Assembly: GCA_905200615.1 (NCBI GenBank)
Contig: CAJKLB010000020.1
Span: 1-36,619 of the forward strand
Direction of reading: 5' to 3'
From: an uncultured Selenomonadales bacterium
Lineage (GTDB): Bacteria > Bacillota > Clostridia > Christensenellales > QALW01
DNA length: 36,619 bases
Within the stretch, counting starts at the first letter, position 1; each line of letters begins with the position of its first letter. The notes under the pieces were generated by a model. The model saw only the letters and a list, made by a program, of their open reading frames with translations, did not search any database and was not told where the DNA came from. Positions 8,106-15,476 of this stretch are shown piece after piece. Both the position numbers and the translations under genes were made by a program.

Positions 8106-9252
8106 TTTTAAATTCCTTTACGATTCTTTCATATTGTTCCATCACTTGATTGCAGATACTGCTCCAAGGCACGGGAATGGTGCGTGCCGCCTCGGCTCCC
8201 GCGCGTTTTAACTGTTCCGGATATTGTAACAGCTGTTCGATTTTTGCGCACATTGCTTCTGTTTCCGCAATGGCGATAAACCCGTTTTCCCCGTCCGTAA
8301 TGCCTTCGGCGGAATTGGAGCCCTCCGCTACCAGGGCAGGCAGCCTCATAACGGCGGCCTCTCGTACCACCAACGGCGCGTTATCATAAAGGGACGGAAA
8401 AAAGAAAAGATCTGCCGCGCCGTAGAGTCCGGCCAACAGCCGCCGGTCTTTAACCTGCCCTAAAAACAGCGTGCAGTCATCAAGGTCCAATGCTTGAGCC
8501 GTCTGTTTTACTGCTTTTTCATCCGCGCCGGTTCCGGCAAATAAAAAAACAAAATCGCTTCTTCTTTTTTTCAGCTGCGCGGCCGTTTCTAAAATGAGCT
8601 TTAAATTTTTCTGCCAAATTAAATGTCCTGTAAAAAGAATTCGCCTTTTATTTTTCGGAAGCCCGAAATTCTCTTCCGCCCAAGCAATCAGCGCCGGAGA
8701 ATCCTCCGGCATAGAAAAATCCGTGCCGTTAGGCATTACCTGAATTTCGCCCTTATAACCGTAAGACGCAAGCGTTCCGGCCGTAGCCCGGTTCACCGCC
8801 CAAACATAATCGGCCTGATTATAAAATTCCACCACATGCTCGGTCAGCTTTTCGGCAAGCCGAGCGCTGCGGGTCGCCAAAAGAAAATCGTCATAATATT
8901 TGGTATGAAACGTGGCCACCGTGGGTAGGCCGTATTTCTTTCCCATTCGAACGGCGCTCCGCCCTTCACAAAACGGGGAATGTGCATGCAGCAGCTGAAC
9001 TTTTTTTACGATTTTTTCCTGATTATCATTAGAGATTTTCGGCAGCGCGCAGGAGTATCCCAGCTTGGGAACCTTAAATGCCGCCGTACGGATAACATCA
9101 AATTCATCCCGGTCAATATATTTGCTTACCTTAGGCGCTACCACGCAGCAGTAATCCATTCGATTCAAATATCTTGCATAGTTTTGCACCGTGTGTATCA
9201 CGCCGTCGATCACGGGAAAATAACTGTCAATAAACTGTGCGGAACTAACCAT
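8089..9252 (-). CDS. GT4 family glycosyltransferase
   Basis: From ATG 9252 (ribosome binding site AGAAAGG) the protein is 387 residues. The N-terminal domain begins VSSAQFIDSYFPVIDGVIHTV, typical of GT4 enzymes that glycosylate diacylglycerol or mannolipids, and has HAHSPFCEGRSA. The C-terminal nucleotide-sugar domain has ILFTGHLIWQKNLKLILE and FFPSLYDNAPLVVREAA, holding the family's E-x7-E region in variant form. It probably makes a membrane glycolipid from a nucleotide sugar at the cytoplasmic face. A longer frame to 9324 exists but lacks a ribosome binding site. It is the first gene of the luxS-mtnN operon. Confidence 0.88.
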   Translation of the reverse strand: MVSSAQFIDSYFPVIDGVIHTVQNYARYLNRMDYCCVVAPKVSKYIDRDEFDVIRTAAFKVPKLGYSCALPKISNDNQEKIVKKVQLLHAHSPFCEGRSAVRMGKKYGLPTVATFHTKYYDDFLLATRSARLAEKLTEHVVEFYNQADYVWAVNRATAGTLASYGYKGEIQVMPNGTDFSMPEDSPALIAWAEENFGLPKNKRRILFTGHLIWQKNLKLILETAAQLKKRRSDFVFLFAGTGADEKAVKQTAQALDLDDCTLFLGQVKDRRLLAGLYGAADLFFFPSLYDNAPLVVREAAVMRLPALVAEGSNSAEGITDGENGFIAIAETEAMCAKIEQLLQYPEQLKRAGAEAARTIPVPWSSICNQVMEQYERIVKEFKNGQKN

Positions 9253-9339
9253 CAAACGACCTTTCTTCCGGTATACAGATTTCTTTGAATAAAAACAAAG
9301 AATATCTTTTTCGCGTATAAACAATTTTAAAGCTTTTAC

Positions 9340-9368
9340 ATTATACTATAGTTTTATCAAAAATACAA
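9340..9368 (-). promoter_or_regulatory. Promoter of the glycosyltransferase-luxS-mtnN operon
   Basis: On the minus strand TTGTAT (9368-9363) and TATAAT (9345-9340) are separated by 17 bases, about 90 bases upstream of the chosen start at 9252. Confidence 0.75.
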
Positions 9369-9396
9369 CCGCCTCTTTTATTTTATAGAAAACCGC

Positions 9397-9424
9397 TTGC
9401 AAAATACATTTTTCATGTTATAAT
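9397..9424 (+). promoter_or_regulatory. Promoter of the ferredoxin gene
   Basis: TTGCAA (9397-9402) and TATAAT (9419-9424) are separated by 16 bases, ending 30 bases before the ferredoxin start. It is divergent from the luxS operon promoter. Confidence 0.7.
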
Positions 9425-9454
9425 AATAAAAAACAGCACTGTGAGGTGAAAACA

Positions 9455-9625
9455 ATGGCATATAAAATCAGTGACGAATGCATTTCCTGCGGCGCTTGCG
9501 CGGGTGCATGTCCGGTCAACGCGATCTCTGAGGGTGACGGCAAATATGTAATCGATCCTGAAACCTGCATCGAATGCGGTGCCTGCGCCGATACTTGCCC
9601 GGTAGGTGCTCCTGCACAGGAATAA
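9455..9625 (+). CDS. 2[4Fe-4S] clostridial-type ferredoxin
   Basis: The 56-residue protein carries two complete CxxCxxCxxxCP cluster motifs: CISCGACAGACP and CIECGACADTCP. It is the standard small soluble electron carrier of anaerobic Clostridia, serving enzymes such as pyruvate:ferredoxin oxidoreductase and hydrogenase. The start ATG at 9455 follows GAGGTGAAAAC. It has its own promoter and terminator, so it is monocistronic and likely well expressed. Confidence 0.97.
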   Translation: MAYKISDECISCGACAGACPVNAISEGDGKYVIDPETCIECGACADTCPVGAPAQE

Positions 9626-9637
9626 TACTTATTCCGA

Positions 9638-9671
9638 AAAGAGAGGCGGACTCTCTTTTTTCTTTTTTGGC
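9638..9671 (+). terminator. Terminator of the ferredoxin gene
   Basis: AAGAGAG (about 9639-9645) pairs with CTCTCTT (9651-9657), followed by a T-rich tract. It lies between convergent genes. Confidence 0.75.
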
Positions 9672-9676
9672 AAATA

Positions 9677-10549
9677 CTACCCTTCTTTTTTTACTTGCAA
9701 TATCACCACGGAAGCCAAAACCGAAATAATTCCCCCAATCGCCCCTGCCGAAAGCGTTTGCCCGTAAGCTATCAGCCCCGCCAAAGCGGCTACTACCGGT
9801 TCAACACAGGCGATAATAGACGCGCGCGCCGGCGTGGTGAGTTCCAGCCCCGCCGTATAGCATATATAGGGCAAAAAGGTGGAAATCACCGATATTCCCA
9901 ACACATACGGCAGCGTTTGCACCGCGAACGCATTCCAGCCGTTGCCGGAAAACAAAAACACCGGCAGTGTTACAAGAGACGCCATGACAAAGGCATAAAA
10001 CGAGCAGGTAAGCGAGGCGTATTTTTTCAGCGCGTAACGGCCGAAAATACTGTAAAGAGCATATCCGATTCCCGAAAGCACACCAAACAGAATTCCTTTA
10101 ACATGAAAGGAAGCGCCGCCCGGCTGCGTCACCAAAACACAGCCCGCTACCGAAAGCACCAGTGCAAGCGCCTTTATAAAAGTCATTTTTTCTTTAAAAA
10201 GAACAAGCGAGGCAATCATAATAAACACCGGCGCGGTATATAAAAGCACCGCGGCAACGGCTAACGAACTATTTTCCCGCATGGAAATAAAATAACACAG
10301 ATTAAACAGCACAAAGCTTAAAACCCCCATGCCGAAAAACATCCACATATCCCTAAAAGCCACACGGAACAATTTTCTATCCTTTACCGCAATGACAGCC
10401 GCCAATAAAACCGCGGTAAGTACGGAACGGAAACAAATGATAGACGCAAACGGCAATCCGGCCTGATTCAGCGGGGTAGAGAACAACCCGATCATTCCCC
10501 ACATTGTGCCGGCGGCCAGAATAAGAGCCGTACTTTTTATATTTTTCAT
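9677..10549 (-). CDS. EamA/DMT family permease
   Basis: From ATG 10549 (CAGGTGCGTT ribosome binding site) the protein is 290 residues with about ten transmembrane helices in two repeated EamA halves. It begins KSTALILAAGTMWGMIGLFS and the second half starts near VKGILFGVLSGIGYALYSIF. Family members export or import amino acids, nucleotide-type metabolites or other small molecules; the substrate cannot be read. It is convergent with the ferredoxin gene and has no operon partner. A longer frame to 10585 lacks a ribosome binding site. Confidence 0.9.
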   Translation of the reverse strand: MKNIKSTALILAAGTMWGMIGLFSTPLNQAGLPFASIICFRSVLTAVLLAAVIAVKDRKLFRVAFRDMWMFFGMGVLSFVLFNLCYFISMRENSSLAVAAVLLYTAPVFIMIASLVLFKEKMTFIKALALVLSVAGCVLVTQPGGASFHVKGILFGVLSGIGYALYSIFGRYALKKYASLTCSFYAFVMASLVTLPVFLFSGNGWNAFAVQTLPYVLGISVISTFLPYICYTAGLELTTPARASIIACVEPVVAALAGLIAYGQTLSAGAIGGIISVLASVVILQVKKEG

Positions 10550-10765
10550 AACGCACCTGAAAATATTTTTTTGGTATTGTATCATAAAAATGAAAAGCTG
10601 TCACAAAAACAAAAAGGGACGCCGCCGTAACTTCAGCGACCTCCCGATTTTTCATTCAGAGGGTTAAATAATTGAATTTTAATTCCGCGGCTTTTTTTGG
10701 CCGCAATAGCATGATTCCCTTTACAAAAAATTTTATAATTCCAATTTTTTCTTTTTCGAAAATAC

Positions 10766-10794
10766 TTGAGTTTTTTTTATTTTTGTGCCATAAT
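10766..10794 (+). promoter_or_regulatory. Promoter of the structured RNA
   Basis: TTGAGT (10766-10771) and CATAAT (10789-10794) are separated by 17 bases. The predicted start, near 10801, falls just before the closing stem of the structured RNA. The preceding stretch 10586-10765 shows no gene. Confidence 0.65.
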
Positions 10795-10800
10795 AATGAT

Positions 10801-11006
10801 ATAAAAATTTATCTGGGTTGTGCGTTATGGGTCATTGTATAATACCCACATTATGCAAATCGGGAGTGCTTTATAAAGTCACTGACGCTATGTCATGCCT
10901 CCGCAGCTTTGCTGTGCCAGTGGAAGACAAAATCGTCAGGCGGCACACCCACCTGTCGAGAGACGGGTGTTAGAGCTGATTCAGACGGCAACCTGGATAT
11001 ATTTTT
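10801..11006 (+). ncRNA. Structured non-coding RNA, possibly raiA RNA
   Basis: About 200 nt without an open frame fold into a closed multi-branch structure. ATCTGGGTTG (10811-10820) pairs over its full length with CAACCTGGAT (10989-10998), followed by ATATATTTTT. Inside are GCGTTATG/CATTATGC (10822-10829 with 10849-10856), a CAGC-TTT-GCTG hairpin near 10902, a GAC/GTC hairpin near 10925-10937 and ACACCC/GGGTGT (10945-10950 with 10965-10970) enclosing GTC-GAGA-GAC. It has its own promoter and ends before the tRNA promoter. Size, many short hairpins and clostridial source suggest the raiA RNA class, recalled rather than searched. 6S RNA is less likely because the molecule is branched, not a rod. 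That it is a structured RNA is well supported; the class is uncertain. Confidence 0.6.
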
Positions 11007-11026
11007 ATAATTCAAATAAAAAATAC

Positions 11027-11055
11027 TTGACAAACAAACACGGATAACTTATAAT
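11027..11055 (+). promoter_or_regulatory. Consensus promoter of the tRNA pair
   Basis: TTGACA (11027-11032) and TATAAT (11050-11055) are both perfect consensus and separated by 17 bases. The first tRNA begins 15 bases after the -10 box. Confidence 0.9.
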
Positions 11056-11070
11056 CAACTCGTTATTTGT

Positions 11071-11144
11071 TGCGGAATTGTGTAATGGCAGCACCTACGA
11101 CTCTGACTCGTATTGTCTAGGTTCGAATCCTAGTTCCGCAGCCA
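11071..11144 (+). tRNA. tRNA-Gln (anticodon CTG)
   Basis: The acceptor stem TGCGGAA pairs with TTCCGCA and is followed by GCCA, so the CCA end is encoded. The anticodon stem is TACGA/TCGTA with loop CTCTGAC, giving anticodon CTG (reads CAG, glutamine). The T arm has the standard GGTTCGAATCC. It is the first of two tRNAs on one transcript. Confidence 0.95.
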
Positions 11145-11151
11145 TTTTTTT

Positions 11152-11227
11152 GCCTCCATGGTCTAGTGGCCTAGGACACTGCCCTCTCACGGCAGCAACA
11201 GGGGTTCGAATCCCCTTGGAGGTGCCA
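11152..11227 (+). tRNA. tRNA-Glu (anticodon CTC)
   Basis: The acceptor GCCTCCA pairs with TGGAGGT (with one end G-T pair) and is followed by GCCA. The anticodon stem CTGCC/GGCAG encloses CTCTCAC, giving anticodon CTC (reads GAG, glutamate). The T arm has GGGGTTCGAATCCCC. It begins 7 bases after tRNA-Gln. Both tRNAs carry C34 anticodons, so they are the secondary isoacceptors that read only G-ending codons. Confidence 0.94.
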
Positions 11228-11228
11228 T

Positions 11229-11261
11229 AAACCCGATGGATGCCATTGGGTTTTATTTTTT
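11229..11261 (+). terminator. Terminator of the tRNA operon
   Basis: AAACCCGATGG (11229-11239) pairs with CCATTGGGTTT (11243-11253) except for one mismatch, followed by TATTTTTT. Confidence 0.85.
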
Positions 11262-11282
11262 CAGCAAAAAAGGAGACCGCTT

Positions 11283-11957
11283 ATGAAACACGTTGAAACA
11301 TTCCTTTTCTCCGCGTTTTTTGCCTTGGGCATGTTTTTTATTATACTCGGTTTGGCTATTTTTGTTCCCCAATACAGCCGACAGCAAAAATATCTTCCCG
11401 TCCAAGCGGAAATCACGGAAATTTTCCTTAGCGGAGAGAATCAGAACGTGATTGTAGAATATACGGTAGACGGCGTTGTTTATACGGAAAAATTGAATTT
11501 TTATTCCTCTTCCTTCTATATCGGCAAGGAAATCGATATTCTTTATTCCCCGGAAAATCCGCGTCAAATAACTACCGAAAACTCCGTGTTGTTATTTTTA
11601 ATTTTCCCCGGCATAGGCGGTATTTTCGCAATCATCGGGTTTTCGGGTATTTTTGTAAAAGCACGGAAAAAAGCACTGCGGAGAAAACTGCTTGAAAGCG
11701 GTGAAAAAATATATGCTGATTTTATGGAAATAACGCAGAATTTTCATTATTCCGTCAACCACAGGCATCCCTATAATGTCATATGCCGCTGGGAAAATCC
11801 CGCCGACGGCCAAACGTATATTTTCAAAAGTGAAAATCTATGGGAATACCCTGAGTATTTGAGGGAAGCCACGCAAATTCCGGTATATACCGATATTTTT
11901 AATATCAAAAAATATTATATGAATTTGGATGAAATCAGCGGAAAAAACCAGTTTTAA
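11283..11957 (+). CDS. DUF3592 family membrane protein
   Basis: The 224-residue protein has an N-terminal transmembrane segment (about 8-30), a beta-rich region with QAEITEIFLSGENQNVIVEY and GKEIDILYSPENPRQI (about 45-98), a second hydrophobic segment (about 102-125) and a second similar beta domain. This is the DUF3592 layout; function is unknown. It begins 22 bases after the tRNA terminator with an AAGGAG ribosome binding site. Its stop codon lies within the left flank of the mobile element at 11962-12424. It may be distantly related to the proteins at 4309 and 4891. Confidence 0.8.
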   Translation: MKHVETFLFSAFFALGMFFIILGLAIFVPQYSRQQKYLPVQAEITEIFLSGENQNVIVEYTVDGVVYTEKLNFYSSSFYIGKEIDILYSPENPRQITTENSVLLFLIFPGIGGIFAIIGFSGIFVKARKKALRRKLLESGEKIYADFMEITQNFHYSVNHRHPYNVICRWENPADGQTYIFKSENLWEYPEYLREATQIPVYTDIFNIKKYYMNLDEISGKNQF

Positions 11958-11961
11958 TAAG

Positions 11962-12424
11962 ACTAAGAAGTCACACGGCCAAAAGCGCAATAAAGGTTTG
12001 GGCTGCCTTTTTCAAAAGGCGAAATCCCGGCTCGCCCTCGGAAGAAAGCAAAGGAGAGTATCCACAAAGTCAACACTCTTTTACCGCTCACTCGAAAATC
12101 GTTGATTTTCGCATCGCGTTCTATCCTCGCTAATACCACCTCTGTTCTCTTGAAAAACCACTTATCGGTTTTCTCTTATAAAGAATTTTAGCGGCGCAGC
12201 GTCGCCGGAAAAACAAAATGCAGCTGAATGCCGTAAAAAATCAAAGTTCAGGTTTGTCTACAGTCTGATTTGCCCTCGGAAGAGGGCAAAATTTTACCCA
12301 AAAGAGCGCAGAAGCAGCGAAAATCGTCCCGGCAGAACATTTACCGGCAGAAACCCTGATTTCCCGATGCGATGCATAAAAATTTTTTATACCGATTGCT
12401 ATTCACAAATTTTTCGGCAGACTG
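11962..12424 (+). mobile_element. Non-autonomous element (type 2 copy), interrupted by a type 1 element
   Basis: This stretch matches the element at 18198-18471 in two blocks. The left block has ACGGC, then GCGCAATAA and CCTTTTTCAAAAGG (11973-12020). The right block, 12288-12424, has CCCGATGCGATGCATAAAAA, a TATACC and the end CAGACTG. Between them lies a complete type 1 element (12050-12271). Without the insert this copy is about 225 bp. The right flank (12425-12447) is a hairpin, CGGTCTT/AAGGCCG. The left flank, CCAGTTTTAATAAG at 11948-11961, resembles it weakly and contains the stop codon of the DUF3592 gene. It encodes no protein. Confidence 0.6.
12034..12287 (+). mobile_element. Non-autonomous intergenic element, type 1 copy A, with hairpin direct repeats
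   Basis: A core of 222 bp (12050-12271) is flanked by GCCCTCGGAAGAAAGC (12034-12049) and GCCCTCGGAAGAGGGC (12272-12287). The right repeat is a perfect 6-bp stem with a GGAA loop. The core has GAGAGT-ACTCTT near its left end, the perfect hairpin CGAAAATC-GTT-GATTTTCG (12092-12110) and the right end GGTTTGTCTACAGTCTG (12251-12267). The same blocks in the same order occur at 21920-22140. No protein is encoded. It lies inside the type 2 copy at 11962-12424. Confidence 0.7.
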
Positions 12425-12447
12425 CCGGTCTTTTTTTGATAAGGCCG

Positions 12448-12770
12448 TTTCTTCATAAACCCCAAATACCTTTCATTTTCCGTAAATATCTTTTCACCTT
12501 TCGCGTTTCTTGGACAAACCGTCTGCGCCCATGCCTTCGCCCCCTTACTTTCGGAAAGAACGCGGATGAACCATGCTTTTTTATAGATGGAAAAATTACC
12601 AAAAGTGAAGAATCAAGTGAAGAATCATAAATTACCGTTCCGCGTCAAAACAGTAAAAACGGCAATACCGAAAAATAAATTTCTTGCTCAAGCAGCGAGC
12701 GCGCGGGCATTTTTTAATGCTAAGAAACAAGCCCTTTCGCAGAAACCTCCTAAAAAGCACATATGTCCTA
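12448..12770. other. Gap without a recognisable gene; small tandem repeat
   Basis: An open frame at 12367-12630 starts inside the mobile element and has no ribosome binding site, so it is not called. The 12-base unit AAGTGAAGAATC occurs twice in tandem at 12603-12626. Confidence 0.5.
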
Positions 12771-12799
12771 TTGAAATCACGGGAAAAATTTGATATAAT
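12771..12799 (+). promoter_or_regulatory. Promoter of the URO-D-like gene
   Basis: TTGAAA (12771-12776) and TATAAT (12794-12799) are separated by 17 bases, 35 bases upstream of the ATG at 12834. Confidence 0.8.
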
Positions 12800-12833
12800 T
12801 CACAAACAGAAATGCTTCGCGGAGGTCTTCTTT

Positions 12834-13883
12834 ATGAAAAATTTTGTGCCCTGTCCGGATAATATCGTAAAAGCCGCAAGAAATATTGAGGTTAAACGTA
12901 TTCCGCTCTATGAACACCACATAAGCGGAGGTATTATGGAAAAAATACTCGGTCAAGAGGTCAACTGCCTGATGGACGGGGATTTTGAAGATAAAAAAGA
13001 ATGGGTAAGACGTCAGGCGGCGTTTTACCGCAAAATGGGATATGATTTCTTCAACTATGATTTAAACATCGGCGCAGCCATGCCCGGAAGCGGCGCGCTC
13101 GGCCGTCATGTGGATCCTGTTATCAAAGACCGCGCAGATTTTGAAAAATACCCGTGGGAACAGATTCCTGATCTCTATTTTAAAAAATACGGGGCGTATT
13201 TTGACGCGCTTCAAGCGGCCATGCCTAAAGATATCATGGCCTTCGGCGGACCGGGAAACGGTATCTTTGAATGTGTACAGGAGCTTACAGGCTACGAAAA
13301 CCTCTGCTATATAAAGGCGGACGACGAGCAGCTGTATACTGATCTTTTCAAGAAAATCGGCGAAACAAATTACAAAATTTGGAAAAGATTTTTAAAGCAA
13401 TACGGCGGCTGCTATGCTGTGTTCCGCTTCGGCGACGATTTAGGTTTTAAGCACTCCACATTGCTTTCGGCAGAGGATATAAAACTTCATATTCTTCCGC
13501 AGTATAAAAAAATAGTAGATATGATTCATTCCACGGGAAAGCCCTTCCTTCTTCATTCCTGCGGATGTATTTTTAACGTAATGGACGATATTATTTCCAA
13601 AGTGGGAATAGACGCCAAACATTCAAACGAAGATGAAATCGCGCCGTTCTGGGAATGGGTGGAACGTTACGGTGACCGAATAGGTAATTTCGGTGGTATC
13701 GATACCGATGTCGTCTGCCGTCGATCCAAGCCCGAACTGCGCGATTACATTACAGAGGTCGTTGCCAAATCCAAAGGGCACGGCGGATTCGCTTTTGGCT
13801 CAGGAAATTCTATTCCCGATTATGTGCCGGTTAAAAACTTTATTGCCATGAATGAAATCATAAGAGAAATAAGAGGGGAATAA
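12834..13883 (+). CDS. Uroporphyrinogen decarboxylase-family protein
   Basis: From ATG 12834, with GGAGG at 12821-12825, the protein is 349 residues with the (beta/alpha)8 layout of the URO-D/MtaA/CmuA superfamily. Recognisable parts include KPFLLHSCGCIFNVMDDIIS (His-Ser-Cys-Gly motif near 240-246), GIDAKHSNEDEIAPF and NFGGIDTDVVCR. Related proteins transfer methyl groups with corrinoid or have unknown roles in sugar loci. True heme-pathway HemE is unlikely, because no heme genes are nearby and the N-terminal HemE signature is not seen. A longer frame from 12684 includes the promoter, so it is rejected. Confidence 0.8.
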   Translation: MKNFVPCPDNIVKAARNIEVKRIPLYEHHISGGIMEKILGQEVNCLMDGDFEDKKEWVRRQAAFYRKMGYDFFNYDLNIGAAMPGSGALGRHVDPVIKDRADFEKYPWEQIPDLYFKKYGAYFDALQAAMPKDIMAFGGPGNGIFECVQELTGYENLCYIKADDEQLYTDLFKKIGETNYKIWKRFLKQYGGCYAVFRFGDDLGFKHSTLLSAEDIKLHILPQYKKIVDMIHSTGKPFLLHSCGCIFNVMDDIISKVGIDAKHSNEDEIAPFWEWVERYGDRIGNFGGIDTDVVCRRSKPELRDYITEVVAKSKGHGGFAFGSGNSIPDYVPVKNFIAMNEIIREIRGE

Positions 13884-13990
13884 ACGATTGTTTCTAATAT
13901 AAAGTCCCCGCCTGTCAAAAATCGAATACACCACTTAACAGACACAGCGGCTTTTCACTATATTTTTAAGCTCGGCAAAATTGCAAATAC

Positions 13991-14016
13991 ATAAAAATTC
14001 CCCGTCTCAAGGAATT
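13991..14016 (-). terminator. Probable terminator of the csoR-type/EamA operon
   Basis: On the minus strand AATTCC (14016-14011) pairs with GGAATT (14001-13996), followed by TTT. The stem is short, so confidence is moderate. It lies about 45 bases after the EamA stop codon. The rest of 13884-14059 shows nothing else. Confidence 0.45.
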
Positions 14017-14059
14017 CAGCCTGCATGCTTTGACATAACCCCTCCTCTTTACGGCAATC

Positions 14060-14926
14060 TTATTTCACTTTTTTCTCCGTAGAGGCAAAATATGTTCCGC
14101 AAATCATGATGGCTAAAGCAATAAAAAAAGGAATTCCGGGTAAATCACGAAAGATAACGAAAGATAACGCGGTACCGATAAACGGGGCGATCGCGTAAAA
14201 CGCGCTGGTTTTTGCCGCTCCTAATTTCCGCTGAGCATAAACGTAAAAAAAGATGCTCAATCCGTATGCTATAAATCCAAGGGACAAAACCCAGGGAATA
14301 TACCGCAAAGCGGGAAGCTGTTCTCCGGATACAAAAGCAATGGCTAAAGAGCCAAGGCCCGAAGCAAAGCCTTTTATGACAACAATCTGAAGCGGATCGC
14401 ATTGAGACATCTTTCGCGTGCAGTTATTTTCAAAGCCCCAGCAAACACACGCAAGCAAAACAAATAAGGAACCAACGGAAAACTGCAAGCTGCCAGAATC
14501 CTCAAAAGAAAGAATCATACTGGAAAGAGTAATCAATACAATAGCCAGCCACAGTCTTTTACTGATTGCCTCCTTAAATACGATAAGGGCAATAAAAGAA
14601 GTTGCTACAATTTCAAAATTATTCAGTAAGCAACCATTGGCGGCAGTCGTTGTAGCCAGTCCAAGCATCAGCAATATAGGCGCGGCGATATCCAACACGA
14701 TCATTCCTATGGTAAACGGCAATTCTTTTTTGCTCAAACGCTTTTCTCCCGGCTTTTGAAACAAACCCAGCACAAACATTCCCGCCCCCGCCCCAAGATA
14801 CAAAAATGCGGCCATCATAACAGGCGGTACATTCGGAAGCAGCAATTTAGAAACCGGCGAGCTGACAGCATAGAGCGCTGCCGCCAGAATCGCCCATACA
14901 ACAGCGATATTTTTACTTTTTTTCAC
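14060..14926 (-). CDS. EamA/DMT family permease, co-transcribed with CsoR-type repressor
   Basis: The 288-residue protein has ten hydrophobic segments in two EamA repeats (it begins IAVVWAILAAALYAVSSPVS; second half from FSVGSLFVLLACVCWGFENN). The start ATG lies 10 bases after the stop of the CsoR/FrmR-type gene, so both share one promoter and operator. CsoR-family repressors usually control copper, nickel or formaldehyde detoxification genes, so this permease may export the sensed compound or a conjugate of it. That is inference; EamA substrates are normally metabolites, not metals. Confidence 0.9.
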   Translation of the reverse strand: MKKSKNIAVVWAILAAALYAVSSPVSKLLLPNVPPVMMAAFLYLGAGAGMFVLGLFQKPGEKRLSKKELPFTIGMIVLDIAAPILLMLGLATTTAANGCLLNNFEIVATSFIALIVFKEAISKRLWLAIVLITLSSMILSFEDSGSLQFSVGSLFVLLACVCWGFENNCTRKMSQCDPLQIVVIKGFASGLGSLAIAFVSGEQLPALRYIPWVLSLGFIAYGLSIFFYVYAQRKLGAAKTSAFYAIAPFIGTALSFVIFRDLPGIPFFIALAIMICGTYFASTEKKVK

Positions 14927-14936
14927 ACAGCTTCTC

Positions 14937-15212
14937 CTATTTTATAAACCGATCGACAGCGACAGATAAATCCTCTAATATTTTTGTATCGCCGTCTTCC
15001 ATCGCCTCTGCCACACAATGACGAATATGATCCTGTAATATAAGTTTCCCCACATTGTTTACGGCCGCTTTAACCGCCGCGATCTGAATCAAGACATCGC
15101 TGCAGTCTCTGCCGTCTTCAATCATTTGTTTAATGGCTTCCATGTGCCCTATGGCACGGGAAAGTCTATCCAGCACTTTTTTTGTTTCCGTATGCACGTG
15201 ATGCTGACTCAT
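14937..15212 (-). CDS. CsoR/RcnR/FrmR family metal- or formaldehyde-sensing repressor
   Basis: From ATG 15212 (GGAGGTGTTT upstream) the protein is 91 residues, typical for this all-helical DNA-binding family. It begins MSQHHVHTETKKVLDRLSRAIGHMEAIK and has the conserved Cys (DCSDVLIQIAAVKAA, about Cys39) and the His-x3-Cys pair (QDHIRHC, about His64 and Cys68). This C-H-C set is found in copper CsoR and, in variants, in other sensors. It probably represses its own operon by binding the GC-rich palindrome at 15227-15243, and releases it when the ligand binds. A longer frame to 15299 would run through the operator and is rejected. Confidence 0.9.
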   Translation of the reverse strand: MSQHHVHTETKKVLDRLSRAIGHMEAIKQMIEDGRDCSDVLIQIAAVKAAVNNVGKLILQDHIRHCVAEAMEDGDTKILEDLSVAVDRFIK

Positions 15213-15226
15213 AAACACCTCCAAAT

Positions 15227-15243
15227 ATCCCCGTAGGGGGGAT
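15227..15243 (-). promoter_or_regulatory. CsoR-type operator
   Basis: ATCCCCGTAGGGGGGAT is a near-perfect GC-tract palindrome of the kind bound by CsoR/RcnR-family repressors. It lies just downstream of the predicted transcription start, between the -10 box and the repressor's ribosome binding site, an ideal place for autorepression. Confidence 0.8.
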
Positions 15244-15249
15244 GTGTGA

Positions 15250-15278
15250 AGTATATCATACAAACACGCAAAAAGCAA
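15250..15278 (-). promoter_or_regulatory. Promoter of the csoR-type/EamA operon
   Basis: On the minus strand TTGCTT (15278-15273) and TATACT (15255-15250) are separated by 17 bases. The operator at 15227-15243 begins seven bases after the -10 box. Confidence 0.75.
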
Positions 15279-15441
15279 TAAAAACTTCCGCGAATTCAAC
15301 GGATATAAAAAATTCTATTAACGGAAAGAAAAGGGTTATGCTGCAAACAAATTTACTTTTTCCGTATACGCACATAAAGGCTTTTCCTTTGGATCTGCTA
15401 AAAAATACTGATATTTTATTTTCCCGCGCACACCCCTGATC

Positions 15442-15470
15442 TTGACAAACAATAGGTTTTTTAGTATATT
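15442..15470 (+). promoter_or_regulatory. Promoter of the ferredoxin-like gene, with long leader
   Basis: TTGACA (15442-15447) and TATATT (15465-15470) are separated by 17 bases. The perfect 12-bp palindrome AACGATATCGTT (15471-15482) follows immediately. The ferredoxin start is at 15643, leaving a leader of about 165 nt. Confidence 0.75.
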
Positions 15471-15476
15471 AACGAT

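Noticed and set aside
10600..10640. Another mobile-element end (GCTGTCACAAAAAC followed by AGGGACGCC)
   Set aside because: It loosely resembles TGTCAAAAAA ends, but no partner end, direct repeat or interior match was found.
10801..11006. 6S RNA or SRP RNA
   Set aside because: The folding is multi-branched rather than a rod with a central bulge, and the SRP GGAA/GGAGCAG apical motif is absent.
12367..12630. 87-residue plus-strand open frame
   Set aside because: It begins inside the right end of a mobile element, has no ribosome binding site and no recognisable domain.
12834..13883. HemE of heme biosynthesis
   Set aside because: The superfamily fold is present but HemE signature segments are not evident and no heme genes are nearby; the broader URO-D family label is safer.
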